Below are positions 16,884-26,439 of a DNA stretch of 64,000 nt, piece by piece (the stretch's first letter is position 1; each line of letters opens with the position of its first letter). The notes under the pieces were generated by a model. The model did not search any database. It was not told where the DNA came from and saw only the letters and a list, made by a program, of their open reading frames with translations. Location: positions 2,706,001-2,770,000 of the forward strand of contig CP053680.1 of NCBI GenBank assembly GCA_019623805.1. The letters are read 5' to 3'. This stretch comes from Gammaproteobacteria bacterium (ex Lamellibrachia satsuma). GTDB taxonomy: Bacteria; Pseudomonadota; Gammaproteobacteria; Chromatiales; Chromatiaceae. The translations under genes were made by a program, and so were the position numbers.

Positions 16884-17705
16884 ATGGAAATATCCGTAGA
16901 ACAAATTCTTAACGCCTATGTAATCCCCTGGGGAACCAAGATCATCCTGGCGTTGCTGGTCTTCGTCATCGGCCGCTGGGTCGCCCGCCTGTTGGTGCGG
17001 GGACTGGAGAAGGTGATGGTCAAGGGCAAGGTTGATCAGATGCTGATCAGCTTTCTCAGCAACATTGCCTACGCAGCGCTGCTGGCAGTTATCGTCCTGG
17101 CCGCCCTTGAGCAGCTGGGGGTCAATACCACTTCCGCGTTGGCCATTCTCGGTGCGGCCGGCCTGGCGGTCGGTCTGGCGCTCAAGGACTCGCTCTCCAG
17201 TTTTGCCGCGGGAGTCATGCTCATCGTTTTTCGCCCTTTCAAACTTGGCGATCTGATCGAGGCGGGTGGCGAGATGGGCGTGGTAGAGGAGATCCGTATC
17301 TTCCATACAATGTTGAAGACCGGTGATAACCGCGAGATCACCATGCCCAACGCGCAGATCTATGGCGGGACGATTGTAAATTACTCTGCCAGAGACACCC
17401 GGCGTATCGATCTGGTGATCGGTATCGGTTACGACGACGATATCAAAAAGGCCCGTGACCTGATCAACGACATACTTGCAGCAAACGACACCGTGCTGGA
17501 GAATCCGGCGCCGACGGTTATGCTGCTGACGTTGAATGACAGCAGCGTCGATTTTGCAGTGCGCCCCTGGGTCAAGTCCTCTGATTATTGGACTACCCGG
17601 GCGGATCTGCTGGAGACGATCAAAACCACCTTTGACAAGGAAGGTATCAGTATCCCCTATCCGCAACAGGATATTCACCTGTTTAAAGCAGACGCCGCCG
17701 CCTGA
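16884..17705 (+). CDS. mscS: Small-conductance mechanosensitive channel
   Basis: A 273-residue inner-membrane channel that opens under membrane tension to release osmolytes. Three transmembrane segments are visible (about 15-35, 57-78, 82-105). TM3 has the MscS pore pattern with alternating Gly/Ala: AILGAAGLAVGLALKDSLSSFAAGVMLIVFRPFKLGD. The cytoplasmic beta and alpha/beta domain follows (IFHTMLKTGDNREITMPNAQIYGGTIVNYSA). Length equals E. coli MscS. The OmpA gene follows 38 bp later, and the two may share a transcript. Confidence 0.92.
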   Translation: MEISVEQILNAYVIPWGTKIILALLVFVIGRWVARLLVRGLEKVMVKGKVDQMLISFLSNIAYAALLAVIVLAALEQLGVNTTSALAILGAAGLAVGLALKDSLSSFAAGVMLIVFRPFKLGDLIEAGGEMGVVEEIRIFHTMLKTGDNREITMPNAQIYGGTIVNYSARDTRRIDLVIGIGYDDDIKKARDLINDILAANDTVLENPAPTVMLLTLNDSSVDFAVRPWVKSSDYWTTRADLLETIKTTFDKEGISIPYPQQDIHLFKADAAA

Positions 17706-17743
17706 GCGGACGTTTATTGAATTAGGAAAAATTGGAGAGAAAA

Positions 17744-18649
17744 ATGGATTCGACAAAGAAGATCACAATGCGCCTTGCGGCAGTGCCGTTCATGCTTTCC
17801 GCTGTAGCGGCAACACCGGCCTACGCGGTTGAGGATGGCTTCATCCACGAACAGGGCAAGAGCGTCATTCACACCAATTATGGTGAGTGTTGGGAATCCA
17901 ACTATTATGACGCAGGATTTCCTATCGACCCCGCCTGCTACGGCGATGCAGATGGTGATGGTGTCGTCGATCCCCTTGATGCCTGTCCCGGTACCCCCAA
18001 AGGAACCAAGGTTGATGAGAAGGGCTGTGCCCTGATGAAGGACTCCGATGGTGATGGTGTCACGGACGATAAGGATCAATGCCCCGGCACGCCAAAGGGT
18101 GTGAAGGTTGATGCGGTTGGATGCGCTTTGGACTCTGACGGTGACGGCGTTGCCGATTATATGGACAAGTGCCCGGGTACCCCGGCCGGCGCCAGCGTGG
18201 ATGCCAACGGTTGTGCCTTGGATTCCGATGGTGATGGCGTAGCGGACTATAAGGACAGATGCCCTGACACCCCCGCAGGTGAAGCAGTTGATTCGGCGGG
18301 ATGCAGTCTTGATTTCACCCTCGTTGGTCATGCGAACTTCAAGCTCAACAGTGCTGAATTGAGTGATAAGGCCAAGATGGCGTTGGATGCAGTCGCGGCA
18401 AAGATACTTTCACATTCACGTGGTAGTGCAGTGGAAGTCATCGGACATACCGATAGCACGGGATCTGCCGAATATAACCAAGTGCTTTCGGAGCGTCGTG
18501 CAAGATCTGCTGAGCTCTATCTGGAGAGTAAAGGTGTTTCAGCTGACCAGATTACCTCCAAAGGTATGGGTGAGACTCAGCCTGTGGCCGATAACGGCAC
18601 CAAGGACGGCCGTTATCAGAACCGGCGTGTCGAGATCGATGTGAAATAA
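17744..18649 (+). CDS. OmpA-family outer-membrane protein with thrombospondin type-3 repeats
   Basis: A 301-residue exported protein. A signal peptide ends near APAYA, residues 1-30. Then come four calcium-binding TSP3-type repeats (each DxDGDGVxDxxDxCPGTPxG) between about residues 65 and 185, and an OmpA C-terminal peptidoglycan-binding domain (FKLNSAELSDKAKMAL, GHTDSTGSAEYNQVLSERRA, NRRVEIDVK). There is no eight-stranded OmpA barrel before the repeats. GGAGAG is spaced correctly before the ATG at 17744, preferred over an upstream TTG. It likely tethers the outer membrane to the wall. Confidence 0.9.
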   Translation: MDSTKKITMRLAAVPFMLSAVAATPAYAVEDGFIHEQGKSVIHTNYGECWESNYYDAGFPIDPACYGDADGDGVVDPLDACPGTPKGTKVDEKGCALMKDSDGDGVTDDKDQCPGTPKGVKVDAVGCALDSDGDGVADYMDKCPGTPAGASVDANGCALDSDGDGVADYKDRCPDTPAGEAVDSAGCSLDFTLVGHANFKLNSAELSDKAKMALDAVAAKILSHSRGSAVEVIGHTDSTGSAEYNQVLSERRARSAELYLESKGVSADQITSKGMGETQPVADNGTKDGRYQNRRVEIDVK

Positions 18650-18653
18650 AACA

Positions 18654-18706
18654 CCACTTCAGGATCGAAGTGGATGGGCGGCGGTGCCAGGTTGGGGTGC
18701 CGCCGC
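18654..18706 (+). terminator. Two consecutive hairpins after the OmpA gene
   Basis: CCACTTC / GAAGTGG (18654-18673) followed by GCGGCGG / CCGCCGC (18678-18706). No T-run follows, so they may stabilise the mRNA end or act with Rho rather than as a classic terminator. Confidence 0.45.
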
Positions 18707-18751
18707 TCTGCGACAGGAGTCCAGACAAAATAATAAGCAAGGAGAAATGTA

Positions 18752-19468
18752 GTGCGAATTGCTTGTCTTGAAGATGACCCGGTGCAATCCGTTGTGCTGC
18801 GTGAATGGATGGAGTCGGAAGGGTATGTCTGCCGTACTTTTGCAGATGCGAATGCCTATATCCGGGAGCTGAGGCATGAATCCTACGACCTGTTGATCAT
18901 GGACTGGGAACTGCCTGATGCCACGGGTATCGAGGTGCTCTCCTGGGTGCGCAAGGAGATGGATTGGAACATACCTGTGCTCTTTGTCACTCACCGGGAC
19001 AGCGAAGGGGATATTGTCGAAGCACTGGAGCGGGGAGCAGATGACTATCTCGCAAAACCGATCTCGCGTGAAATAACCCTGGCGAGGGTGAAAGCCCTGG
19101 CACGCCGTAAAACCGGACCGACCTCGCGCAATGATGAGTTTGAAATTGGCAATTTCAAACTCATCAGGGATGCCAAGATGATTGTCAGCGGTGAGGTATC
19201 TATCGAGTTGACCGAGAAAGAGTTTCAGCTGGCCTGGATTCTTTTTTCCAATGTCGGTCGATTGCTCTCCCGGGACCACCTGCTGGAGACGGTTTGGGGA
19301 TTTGGCCCGGGGCTGGTGACCCGCACCGTGGATACTCACATGAGCAGGTTGAGGCGTAAACTGGGTCTGGTGCCGGAAAATGGCTGGAGACTCAAGGCAG
19401 TCTATCATCAGGGGTATCGTCTGGAACAGCTGCAAAAAGATGACATGGTGCCTGCCGTTACTATCTGA
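18752..19468 (+). CDS. OmpR/PhoB-type response regulator
   Basis: A 238-residue regulator: receiver domain about 1-115 with acidic pocket EDD (residues 6-8) and phospho-acceptor aspartate in LLIMDWELPDATG near residue 52, conserved T/K in VTHRDS and YLAKPIS; winged-helix DNA-binding domain about 135-230 (LTEKEFQLAWILFSNVGRLLSRDHLLETVWGF ... TVDTHMSRLRRKL). It starts at GTG 18752 after AAGGAG. The CHASE2 kinase two genes downstream is the likely partner. Confidence 0.9.
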   Translation: MRIACLEDDPVQSVVLREWMESEGYVCRTFADANAYIRELRHESYDLLIMDWELPDATGIEVLSWVRKEMDWNIPVLFVTHRDSEGDIVEALERGADDYLAKPISREITLARVKALARRKTGPTSRNDEFEIGNFKLIRDAKMIVSGEVSIELTEKEFQLAWILFSNVGRLLSRDHLLETVWGFGPGLVTRTVDTHMSRLRRKLGLVPENGWRLKAVYHQGYRLEQLQKDDMVPAVTI

Positions 19469-19723
19469 ATTGCATAATTATTCGGCATATTCTATCGGTC
19501 AGTAATGCCGATGGCAGTGTTGAATAGAGCTGGAGTAGAAAAACCTCTTATTACAATGTTTTTCCGCAGCGCCCAGGCCTTCAATTACTGCTAAACAATC
19601 GTGAAATTGGTGCAGTCAGGTACAGGGAGTTGTTTGATACGGTTCAATCCGTAAGAATGTTGTCTCCCCTTCACCATTCGGTTGAAATTTCTGTTGCTCT
19701 ATCACCTCATGAAAGATAGATAG
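19469..19723. other. Intergenic region ahead of the LysM-FecR gene
   Basis: 255 bp without a gene. ATCGG/CCGAT around 19494-19513 could form a short hairpin, but no T-run follows. The gap suggests that the LysM-FecR and kinase genes may have their own promoter. Confidence 0.4.
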
Positions 19724-21070
19724 ATGTTGCGTTATACCCGTTTTCTTACCGCGATCTCACTATTGATCCTGGTCCTCTCTTCAGTTCAGGCTGAGGATTG
19801 GGTTTATCGCATGAGGGGCGGTGACTCACTCTCGAAAATCAGTGCTCAATACCTGAAAAATGAGATCTCAACCGTTAGGTTGCAGTACTACAATCAGATC
19901 GAAAATCCCACACAGATTCCATTGGGTACTGAAATCAAGGTGCCGCTGGAGTGGCTGAAGCTTACCCCGAGTCCGGCAGAGGTGCTCTCTCTTGAAGGTG
20001 AAGTGAGCATTGTTCGTGCGGGGGAGAGTGATCCCGTTTTGCTTTCCGGTGTGGACCAGCTACAGATTGGCGATGTGGTTACCACTGGTAGACAGAGCAG
20101 CCTTGCACTCAGGCTTGCCGATGGCTCCCGGTTGATGCTTGGCCCTGAGACCCGGGTCTCCATGGACACACTCTCTGCTTTTGGTGAGGCGGGCATGGTC
20201 GATACCCGGGTGCGGGTGCAGTACGGACGGGTGGAGAGTGAAGTGGAGCCTTTGCAGGGTACAGGTTCCCGGTTTCAGATCACCACCCCGGCGGCGGTCA
20301 CTATGGTGCGGGGCACGGGCTTCCGTGTCGGTGTCGAGTCCGGGAGTGGCCTGACGCGCAATGAGGTGATGAAGGGCCGGGTGGCCGTTGACGGCGGTGG
20401 GGAGAGCCTGGATGTCGATGCAGGGTTCGGCACCATGATCGAACCCGGGAAGCCCCCGCTAAAGCCCCGCCCCCTGCTTATCCCGCCCGATATAAGTAAA
20501 CTTGGGGTCGAGATGGACCTGCCCGCAGCGCCTCTCCGCTGGTCAGGGCTGGAGGGTGCCGAAGCCTATCGGGTGCAGCTTTTACGAGGGGAGTCGGGCG
20601 CCGGGGTCATCGTGGAGCAGGTGCTTGTTACCCCTGAATTCATCCTGCCGGAATTAATTCCCGGCAGCTACCGGATTCGTGTGCGGGGCATCGACGAATT
20701 GGGATTGGAGGGGCTGAGTGCGGAATACCGATTTTTGCTGAACGAACCGCCCCTCCTTCCTTCCCCTCCCCCACCACCGGTGAAGGTGGAGGTTCCGGTG
20801 ATCGAGGCGCCCCAATTCAATGGCCCCTGGATGTGGGTTCGCTGGAACGCTGTCGACAAGGCTTGGGGTTACCGTTTTCTGGTCGCCACGGATCCCGCGT
20901 TGCAGCAGCGCTTGCTGGAGCGGATTGGCACGAATACTGAGCGGTTGCTGCCGGTTCCCTGGCCGGGTACCTACTACATCCGTGTGGATGCGCTGATGGA
21001 GAGTGACGAGGATGTGCGGCAATCGCAAGTCTATCGCCTCGACCTGCCTTTACCACAACCTCGTCCATGA
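19724..21070 (+). CDS. Exported LysM and FecR-domain protein
   Basis: A 448-residue secreted protein. Signal peptide about 1-23 (ISLLILVLSSVQAED). A LysM peptidoglycan-binding motif follows (VYRMRGGDSLSKISAQYLKN ... LQYYNQIENPTQIPLGTEIKVP, about 26-78). A FecR domain lies near 85-200 (LQIGDVVTTGRQSSLALRLADGSRLMLGPETRVSM, GTGSRFQITTPAAVTMVRGTGFRV). The C-terminus has two fibronectin-like segments separated by a proline-rich linker (LPSPPPPPVKVEVPV). It probably sits at the cell wall and supplies the signal to the CHASE2 kinase, whose gene overlaps it by four bases. Confidence 0.88.
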   Translation: MLRYTRFLTAISLLILVLSSVQAEDWVYRMRGGDSLSKISAQYLKNEISTVRLQYYNQIENPTQIPLGTEIKVPLEWLKLTPSPAEVLSLEGEVSIVRAGESDPVLLSGVDQLQIGDVVTTGRQSSLALRLADGSRLMLGPETRVSMDTLSAFGEAGMVDTRVRVQYGRVESEVEPLQGTGSRFQITTPAAVTMVRGTGFRVGVESGSGLTRNEVMKGRVAVDGGGESLDVDAGFGTMIEPGKPPLKPRPLLIPPDISKLGVEMDLPAAPLRWSGLEGAEAYRVQLLRGESGAGVIVEQVLVTPEFILPELIPGSYRIRVRGIDELGLEGLSAEYRFLLNEPPLLPSPPPPPVKVEVPVIEAPQFNGPWMWVRWNAVDKAWGYRFLVATDPALQQRLLERIGTNTERLLPVPWPGTYYIRVDALMESDEDVRQSQVYRLDLPLPQPRP

Positions 21071-23703
21071 GTCGTTCTGCCCAGGTTTTCAGGTTTCCCG
21101 AGTGGTCGCTGTTTGCGCTGGTCGGCCTGATTCTGCTGTTGGTCTATAGCAATTGGCTGTGGCGCTGGGACCAACTTATCTACGATCTGCAACTTAACCT
21201 CTGGCACACTCCGCCGGCGGAGGATGTTGTGATTGTCGCAGTGGATGACAGAAGCCTGGAGGCACTTGGCCGCTGGCCCTGGCCGCGGGATCTGCATGCC
21301 CGTCTAATCGATCGTCTGACCGCTGCAGGTGCCAAGGTTATTGCAATGGATATCCTGTTTGCAGAACGTGACAGGGAACACCCTGAGAGAGACCATTTGC
21401 TGATTCAATCCACCGCAGCCAGCGGCAGGGTCTTCTTTCCCGTGGTCATGGAAGAGTATCGACTGGGCGGGCAACTGGTGGAGACCTCGCCACTGCCTGA
21501 ATTGTCCGCGGTGGCTGCCGGCCTCGGGCATGTGCATATGGAACTGGATGCAGACGGGATAGGCCGCAGCATCTACCTCTATGAAGGGGTGGGGGCAGCC
21601 TACTGGCCTCATATGATGCTCTCTGTTTTGCAGTGGCTGGATCCCGAGCGTTGGCAGAAGAACGGGGCGGGTCTGCATCAGGCGCAGCGCCAGTCAGCCA
21701 TGCAGCCGATCTTTCGTGATCAGCACCGATTGATTCCTTTCACCGGTCCTGCCGGACACTATCCCCGTTACTCATACAGCCAGGTGCTGGCAGGGGATTT
21801 TTTGCCCGCCGCGTTTCAGGATCGCATCGTGTTGGTGGGCGTTACCGCAACCGGTTTGGGAGATGCACTGCCCACACCGGTTTCCGGTCGCGGTCAGCCG
21901 ATGGCCGGGGTGGAGATCAACGCCAATATCCTCGAGGCCCTGCGAACGGACAGGGTTCTCAGTCAGGTCGAAATGCCCTGGAGACTGTTGATTTCAGGGG
22001 TGGTGGTGGCGTTCGTATTTCTTCTCTATGGTTTGGTGCGTCCTCACTGGGCGCCGCTGGTGACCTTGGTGCTGCTGTTTTCCCTGTTTGGTCTGGTGTT
22101 GCTGGTGCTGCATGTTCTGCGTATCTGGTTTCCGCCCTCGGCGGCGTTATTGGGCCTGGTGTTGAGCTACCCGTTATGGAGTTGGCGCCGTTTGGGGCAG
22201 ACCATTCGCTATCTGAATCAGGAGATGGAGAAACTGCAGCAGGAGCCCCAGCTGATGCCTTCGGCGAAGTCCCTTGAAGATCTGCGTCAGGGGCTGAGGT
22301 TTCTCCAACGGATCACCAAATTGAACGGGTGGATGGTCTGTGACACCAATGGCGCGCCGATGTTTGCCGAGGGCGCTTTCCCTGCGCCAGAGTCGCTCCC
22401 ACAGGGAGAGGCTCAATGGCACAGTCATGGGGTTTGGCAGCGTTTTGGCCCCGATCAGTGGATACGGGTCTCCCGGGGTGAGACGAACTGGATGCTGGGC
22501 CTGCGCTGGCCCGCAGATGAGTTTCCACAGGGAAGAGTGTTGCTGATGCTGGAGGATTTTGCGGCGAAACTCTCTCTGCCGGAAAAACCCCCTCCGCGAG
22601 GAACGCTGGAGTCTGTCGATCGCCGTATTGAGCAGGTGCGCAATGCCCATGAGCGGCTGCACAATCTGCGCAGTTTCATCGAGAATGCAATCAGCCAGAT
22701 GGACGATGGTCTGCTGGTGGTTGATGCCATGGGGCAGGTGGCAATGGCCAACCCCCGCGCCGCTTTCTATCTTGGTCAGGCGGAGGCGGTTTCCCTGGTC
22801 GGCATGGATGCTGAAACGCTATTGAGCCAACTGGACATCCAGGGTGGTTACTGCTGGAGTGAACTGATGCAGCGTCTGCTGCTGGACGAACAGCCGATCC
22901 GTTTCGAGGCGCTGCGTCTGCCGGATACCGAGTTGTTTGTTCAAATGAAACCCCTCGACCAGTCTCTTGCCGGCAGTTTCGGTATGATCGTGACGCTCTC
23001 ATTTATCGGTGCGCTCAAGCGCACTGAACGGACCCGTGCCAAGATGCTGAGTTTTCTCTCTCACGACATCCGCTCTCCCATCACGTCGGTGCTCTCCCTT
23101 ACACAGTCCCGACAGGCAACGGAAGGTACTGCGGAGTCGCTGGTCAAACAGATACGGCCTTTGGCGCAACGTTCATTGCGGCTGGCGGATGATTTTCTGC
23201 AATTGGCCCGGGCAGAAGCGGTGGATGCCACAACGTTTGCAGATACCGATTTCGTTTCAGTGGTCTATAGTGCTGTCGATGAGATTTTTATCCAGGCGCA
23301 GTCGCGTGGTATTCGTATCGACCAGCAGATCGAGTGTGAAGAGGCCTGGCTCAACGGTAATGCCGGGATACTGGAACGTGCCGTGCAGAATTTGCTGGGC
23401 AATGCGGTCAAGTTCTCGCCTGAAGATTCGGTGATTACCGTTCACCTGACCTGTCTCGACAGTGAGATAGTCTGTTGTATCAGGGATCAGGGCCCGGGTA
23501 TTGCCGAAGGTCAGTTGGAAACTATTTTTCTGCCTTTTCAGCATGGTGATCAGACAACCGAATATCAGCGCACCGGTGTTGGCCTTGGGCTGAGTTTCGT
23601 CAAGGTGGCGGTCGAGAAGCACGGTGGCACCATCGAGGTATGCAACAGTGAAACCGAGGGTGCGGAATTCTGCCTGCGTCTCCCGTTTGACCCGGAGTTG
23701 TGA
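21067..23703 (+). CDS. CHASE2-domain sensor histidine kinase
   Basis: An 878-residue membrane kinase. TM1 about 15-33; extracytoplasmic CHASE2 sensor about 35-295 (VVIVAVDDRSLEALGRWPWPRDLHARLIDRLTAAGAKVIAMDILFAE; VLVGVTATGLGDALPTPV); three further hydrophobic spans about 298-375; a PAS-like segment about 535-625; dimerisation/phospho-acceptor site SFLSHDIRSPITSVLSL with His near 666; ATPase with N box (LERAVQNLLGNAVKFS), G1 (DQGPGIA) and G2 (GVGLGLSFVK). The start overlaps the LysM-FecR stop (ATGA), linking synthesis of sensor and exported partner. Confidence 0.92.
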   Translation: MSRSAQVFRFPEWSLFALVGLILLLVYSNWLWRWDQLIYDLQLNLWHTPPAEDVVIVAVDDRSLEALGRWPWPRDLHARLIDRLTAAGAKVIAMDILFAERDREHPERDHLLIQSTAASGRVFFPVVMEEYRLGGQLVETSPLPELSAVAAGLGHVHMELDADGIGRSIYLYEGVGAAYWPHMMLSVLQWLDPERWQKNGAGLHQAQRQSAMQPIFRDQHRLIPFTGPAGHYPRYSYSQVLAGDFLPAAFQDRIVLVGVTATGLGDALPTPVSGRGQPMAGVEINANILEALRTDRVLSQVEMPWRLLISGVVVAFVFLLYGLVRPHWAPLVTLVLLFSLFGLVLLVLHVLRIWFPPSAALLGLVLSYPLWSWRRLGQTIRYLNQEMEKLQQEPQLMPSAKSLEDLRQGLRFLQRITKLNGWMVCDTNGAPMFAEGAFPAPESLPQGEAQWHSHGVWQRFGPDQWIRVSRGETNWMLGLRWPADEFPQGRVLLMLEDFAAKLSLPEKPPPRGTLESVDRRIEQVRNAHERLHNLRSFIENAISQMDDGLLVVDAMGQVAMANPRAAFYLGQAEAVSLVGMDAETLLSQLDIQGGYCWSELMQRLLLDEQPIRFEALRLPDTELFVQMKPLDQSLAGSFGMIVTLSFIGALKRTERTRAKMLSFLSHDIRSPITSVLSLTQSRQATEGTAESLVKQIRPLAQRSLRLADDFLQLARAEAVDATTFADTDFVSVVYSAVDEIFIQAQSRGIRIDQQIECEEAWLNGNAGILERAVQNLLGNAVKFSPEDSVITVHLTCLDSEIVCCIRDQGPGIAEGQLETIFLPFQHGDQTTEYQRTGVGLGLSFVKVAVEKHGGTIEVCNSETEGAEFCLRLPFDPEL

Positions 23704-23764
23704 TTGTTTGCTCCCGGCAAATCGGGGCATAATGCGCGCTTGAGCAGACCCTGCGGAGAGTGAA

Positions 23765-25618
23765 ATGCCGAAATACCGTTCCCATACCACCACCCATGGA
23801 CGCAACATGGCCGGTGCCCGTGCCCTGTGGCGGGCTACCGGGATGCAGGACGACGATTTCGAAAAGCCGATCATCGCCATTGCCAACTCCTTCACCCAGT
23901 TCGTGCCGGGTCATGTCCATCTGAAAGATATGGGGCAGTTGGTGGCCCGGGAGATCGAAAAGGCCGGCGGTGTTGCGAAGGAATTCAATACCATCGCGGT
24001 GGATGACGGCATCGCCATGGGGCATGGCGGCATGCTCTATTCGCTGCCGTCGCGGGACATCATCGCCGATTCCGTGGAGTATATGGTCAATGCTCACTGC
24101 GCGGATGCGCTGGTCTGCATCTCCAATTGCGACAAGATCACCCCCGGTATGCTGATGGCTGCCCTGCGGCTCAATATACCTACGGTTTTCGTCTCCGGTG
24201 GACCGATGGAGGCTGGTAAGGTCACTCTCTCCTCCAAAGGAGAGATCAAACTGGATCTGGTGGATGCCATGGTCTCCGCTGCTGATCCCAATGAGAGCGA
24301 CAGCGACGTGGCGGCCATTGAACGTTCGGCCTGTCCCACCTGCGGCTCCTGTTCCGGCATGTTCACCGCCAACTCCATGAATTGTCTGACCGAGGCCCTG
24401 GGCCTGAGTCTGCCGGGCAACGGCTCCCTGGTGGCCACCCATGCGGCGCGCAAGGCATTGTTTCTGGAGGCCGGAAGGCTGATTGTCGATCTCTCCCGCC
24501 GCTACTATGAGCAGGATGAGAATTCTGTTCTGCCACGCTCAGTCGCCACATATGGGGCTTTTGAGAACGCCATGACACTGGATATCGCCATGGGCGGCTC
24601 CACCAATACCGTGCTGCATCTGCTGGCGGCGGCCCACGAGGCGGGCGTCGATTTCACCATGCAGGATATCGACCGGCTGTCACGCAAGGTGCCAAATCTG
24701 TGCAAGGTTGCACCGAGCACCCAGCAGTATCACATGGAGGATGTGCATCGTGCAGGTGGAGTTATCGGGATCCTTGGCGAGTTGGATCGCGCAGGATTGC
24801 TGAACCGGGATTGCGGCACCGTCCACAGTGGCAGCATTGCAGACGCCCTCGATCGTTGGGACATTCAGCGGACTTCGGACGCACAGGTTCGGGAGCGCTA
24901 TCTGGCGGGACCCGGTGGCGTTCCGACCCAGGTCGCATTCAGCCAGAGTGTAAACTGGCCGAGTCTCGATACCGATCGTGAAAACGGCTGTATCCGGGAT
25001 TTGGCACACGCCTACTCCCAAGATGGTGGTCTGGCGGTGTTGTTCGGCAATCTGGCGGAGCAGGGTTGCATCGTGAAGACTGCCGGGGTGGATGAATCGA
25101 ACCTTACCTTCAGTGGTCCCGCCCGGATTTTCGAAAGCCAGGATGACGCGGTGGAGGCGATTCTGGGTGACAGGGTTTTGGAGGGGGACGTGGTGATCAT
25201 CCGTTATGAAGGTCCCAAAGGGGGACCCGGCATGCAGGAGATGCTCTACCCCACCAGTTATCTGAAATCGAAGGGGTTGGGCAAGGCCTGTGCCCTGATT
25301 ACCGACGGCCGTTTCTCCGGTGGCACGTCGGGGTTATCTATTGGCCACTGTTCGCCTGAGGCGGCGGAAGGGGGCAATATCGGCCTGGTGCAGGAGGGAG
25401 ACACCATCGATATCGATATTCCCAATCGTTGCATCAGTGTTGCAGTTTCCGTTGGAGTTTTGTCTGCCCGGCGTCAGGAAATGGAGCAGCGGGGCAGTTC
25501 GGCCTGGCAGCCGCAAAACAGGCAACGGCCAGTCTCACAGGCACTACAGGCCTATGCGGCGCTGACCACCAGTGCGGCGCAGGGTGCGGTGCGGGATCTG
25601 TCCCAGCTGAAAAAATAG
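23765..25618 (+). CDS. ilvD: Dihydroxy-acid dehydratase
   Basis: Dehydrates 2,3-dihydroxy-isovalerate and -methylvalerate in valine, isoleucine and leucine synthesis, using an iron-sulfur cluster. The protein has 617 residues, full length. Visible are the N-terminal [25 protein letters not shown], cluster cysteines in [10 protein letters not shown] and [20 protein letters not shown], and [14 protein letters not shown] with [16 protein letters not shown] near the C-terminus. It is a single gene 61 bp after the CHASE2 kinase. No leader peptide or T-box-like structure is seen in that short gap. Confidence 0.97.
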   Translation: MPKYRSHTTTHGRNMAGARALWRATGMQDDDFEKPIIAIANSFTQFVPGHVHLKDMGQLVAREIEKAGGVAKEFNTIAVDDGIAMGHGGMLYSLPSRDIIADSVEYMVNAHCADALVCISNCDKITPGMLMAALRLNIPTVFVSGGPMEAGKVTLSSKGEIKLDLVDAMVSAADPNESDSDVAAIERSACPTCGSCSGMFTANSMNCLTEALGLSLPGNGSLVATHAARKALFLEAGRLIVDLSRRYYEQDENSVLPRSVATYGAFENAMTLDIAMGGSTNTVLHLLAAAHEAGVDFTMQDIDRLSRKVPNLCKVAPSTQQYHMEDVHRAGGVIGILGELDRAGLLNRDCGTVHSGSIADALDRWDIQRTSDAQVRERYLAGPGGVPTQVAFSQSVNWPSLDTDRENGCIRDLAHAYSQDGGLAVLFGNLAEQGCIVKTAGVDESNLTFSGPARIFESQDDAVEAILGDRVLEGDVVIIRYEGPKGGPGMQEMLYPTSYLKSKGLGKACALITDGRFSGGTSGLSIGHCSPEAAEGGNIGLVQEGDTIDIDIPNRCISVAVSVGVLSARRQEMEQRGSSAWQPQNRQRPVSQALQAYAALTTSAAQGAVRDLSQLKK

Positions 25619-25715
25619 CGCCTGGAGGGCGGGTTGGTCGTGCCCGGTTGGATTGGACTGTTGTGATGGCTCATAATCGTTGAGCCGGTTTTCCTATTAT
25701 TGGGGTATTCTTAAA

Positions 25716-26417
25716 GTGTCATTTGATTTGAAGCAGTGTTACATCTTCTCCCGTCTCGACGAAGGGCAGATAGCCCGGGTCGAAGCGATGAGTCAGGTGA
25801 TCGAACTGGAGGATGGCCAGCATTTGTTTCAGGTGGGTGACGTGGCGGATCGTTTCTATCTGGTGACTCAGGGGCAGATCAAGCTCTACCGTTTGGCCAT
25901 GAACGGGAATGAGAAGGTCATCGAGATCATCACACCAGGTCATACATTTGCCGAAGCGCTGATGTTCCAGGAGAGTCCGAACTTCCCGGTCAACGCCACT
26001 TCCATTGGTGGTGCTGAACTGCGCTCATTTGACAGCCAGTCCTTCCTCGATATGCTGCGGGAGTCCACCGATACCTGTTTTCGGCTCATGGCAAGCATGA
26101 GTCAGCGGCTCAAGCATCTGATCAAGGAGATCGACGATTTGACCTTACAGAGCGCCACCGGGCGGGTGGCAGGGTTTCTCTGGGGTAATTGGGATACGGA
26201 AAAACAGAACGGTAACATGATCGATCTGCGAGCCCCCAAGGGGGTGCTTGCCTCGCGGCTGTCGGTAAAGCCCGAGACCTTCTCCCGCATCCTGCATAAT
26301 TTTACCGAGCAGGGGCTGATCAGGGTAAACGGCAGTCACATCGAGATTATCGATGCGGAACGGCTCTTTAAGCACGCCGAATCCGCCGGTGTCTGCGGTG
26401 GCAGCCTGGCGCCGTGA
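25716..26417 (+). CDS. Crp/Fnr-family transcription regulator (DNR-like)
   Basis: A 233-residue regulator: cyclic-nucleotide-binding-type beta barrel about 10-120 (HLFQVGDVADRFYLVTQGQIKLYRLAMNGNEKVIEIITPGHTFAEALMF), long dimerisation helix, and C-terminal helix-turn-helix (APKGVLASRLSVKPETFSRILHNFTEQGLI). The cysteine cluster of oxygen-sensing Fnr is absent, so a DNR-type regulator responding to NO, or another signal, is likelier. The recognition helix (VKPETFSR) carries the E-x2-S-R of Fnr/DNR, which read TTGAT-N4-ATCAA sites. A GTG start at 25716 was chosen; a TTG at 25680 is possible. Confidence 0.85.
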   Translation: MSFDLKQCYIFSRLDEGQIARVEAMSQVIELEDGQHLFQVGDVADRFYLVTQGQIKLYRLAMNGNEKVIEIITPGHTFAEALMFQESPNFPVNATSIGGAELRSFDSQSFLDMLRESTDTCFRLMASMSQRLKHLIKEIDDLTLQSATGRVAGFLWGNWDTEKQNGNMIDLRAPKGVLASRLSVKPETFSRILHNFTEQGLIRVNGSHIEIIDAERLFKHAESAGVCGGSLAP

Positions 26418-26439
26418 TGGCGACTGTTACAACCGAATT

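Noticed and set aside
16788..17756. 322-codon minus-strand frame opposite mscS
   Set aside because: Antisense to a complete MscS with intact pore helix; composition is of a shadow frame.
19494..19513. Short ATCGG/CCGAT hairpin as a terminator after the first response regulator
   Set aside because: Stem of five pairs with a large loop and no T-run; too weak to call.
23704..23764. Possible leader attenuator before ilvD
   Set aside because: Only 61 bp, with no branched-chain-rich leader peptide and no terminator hairpin.
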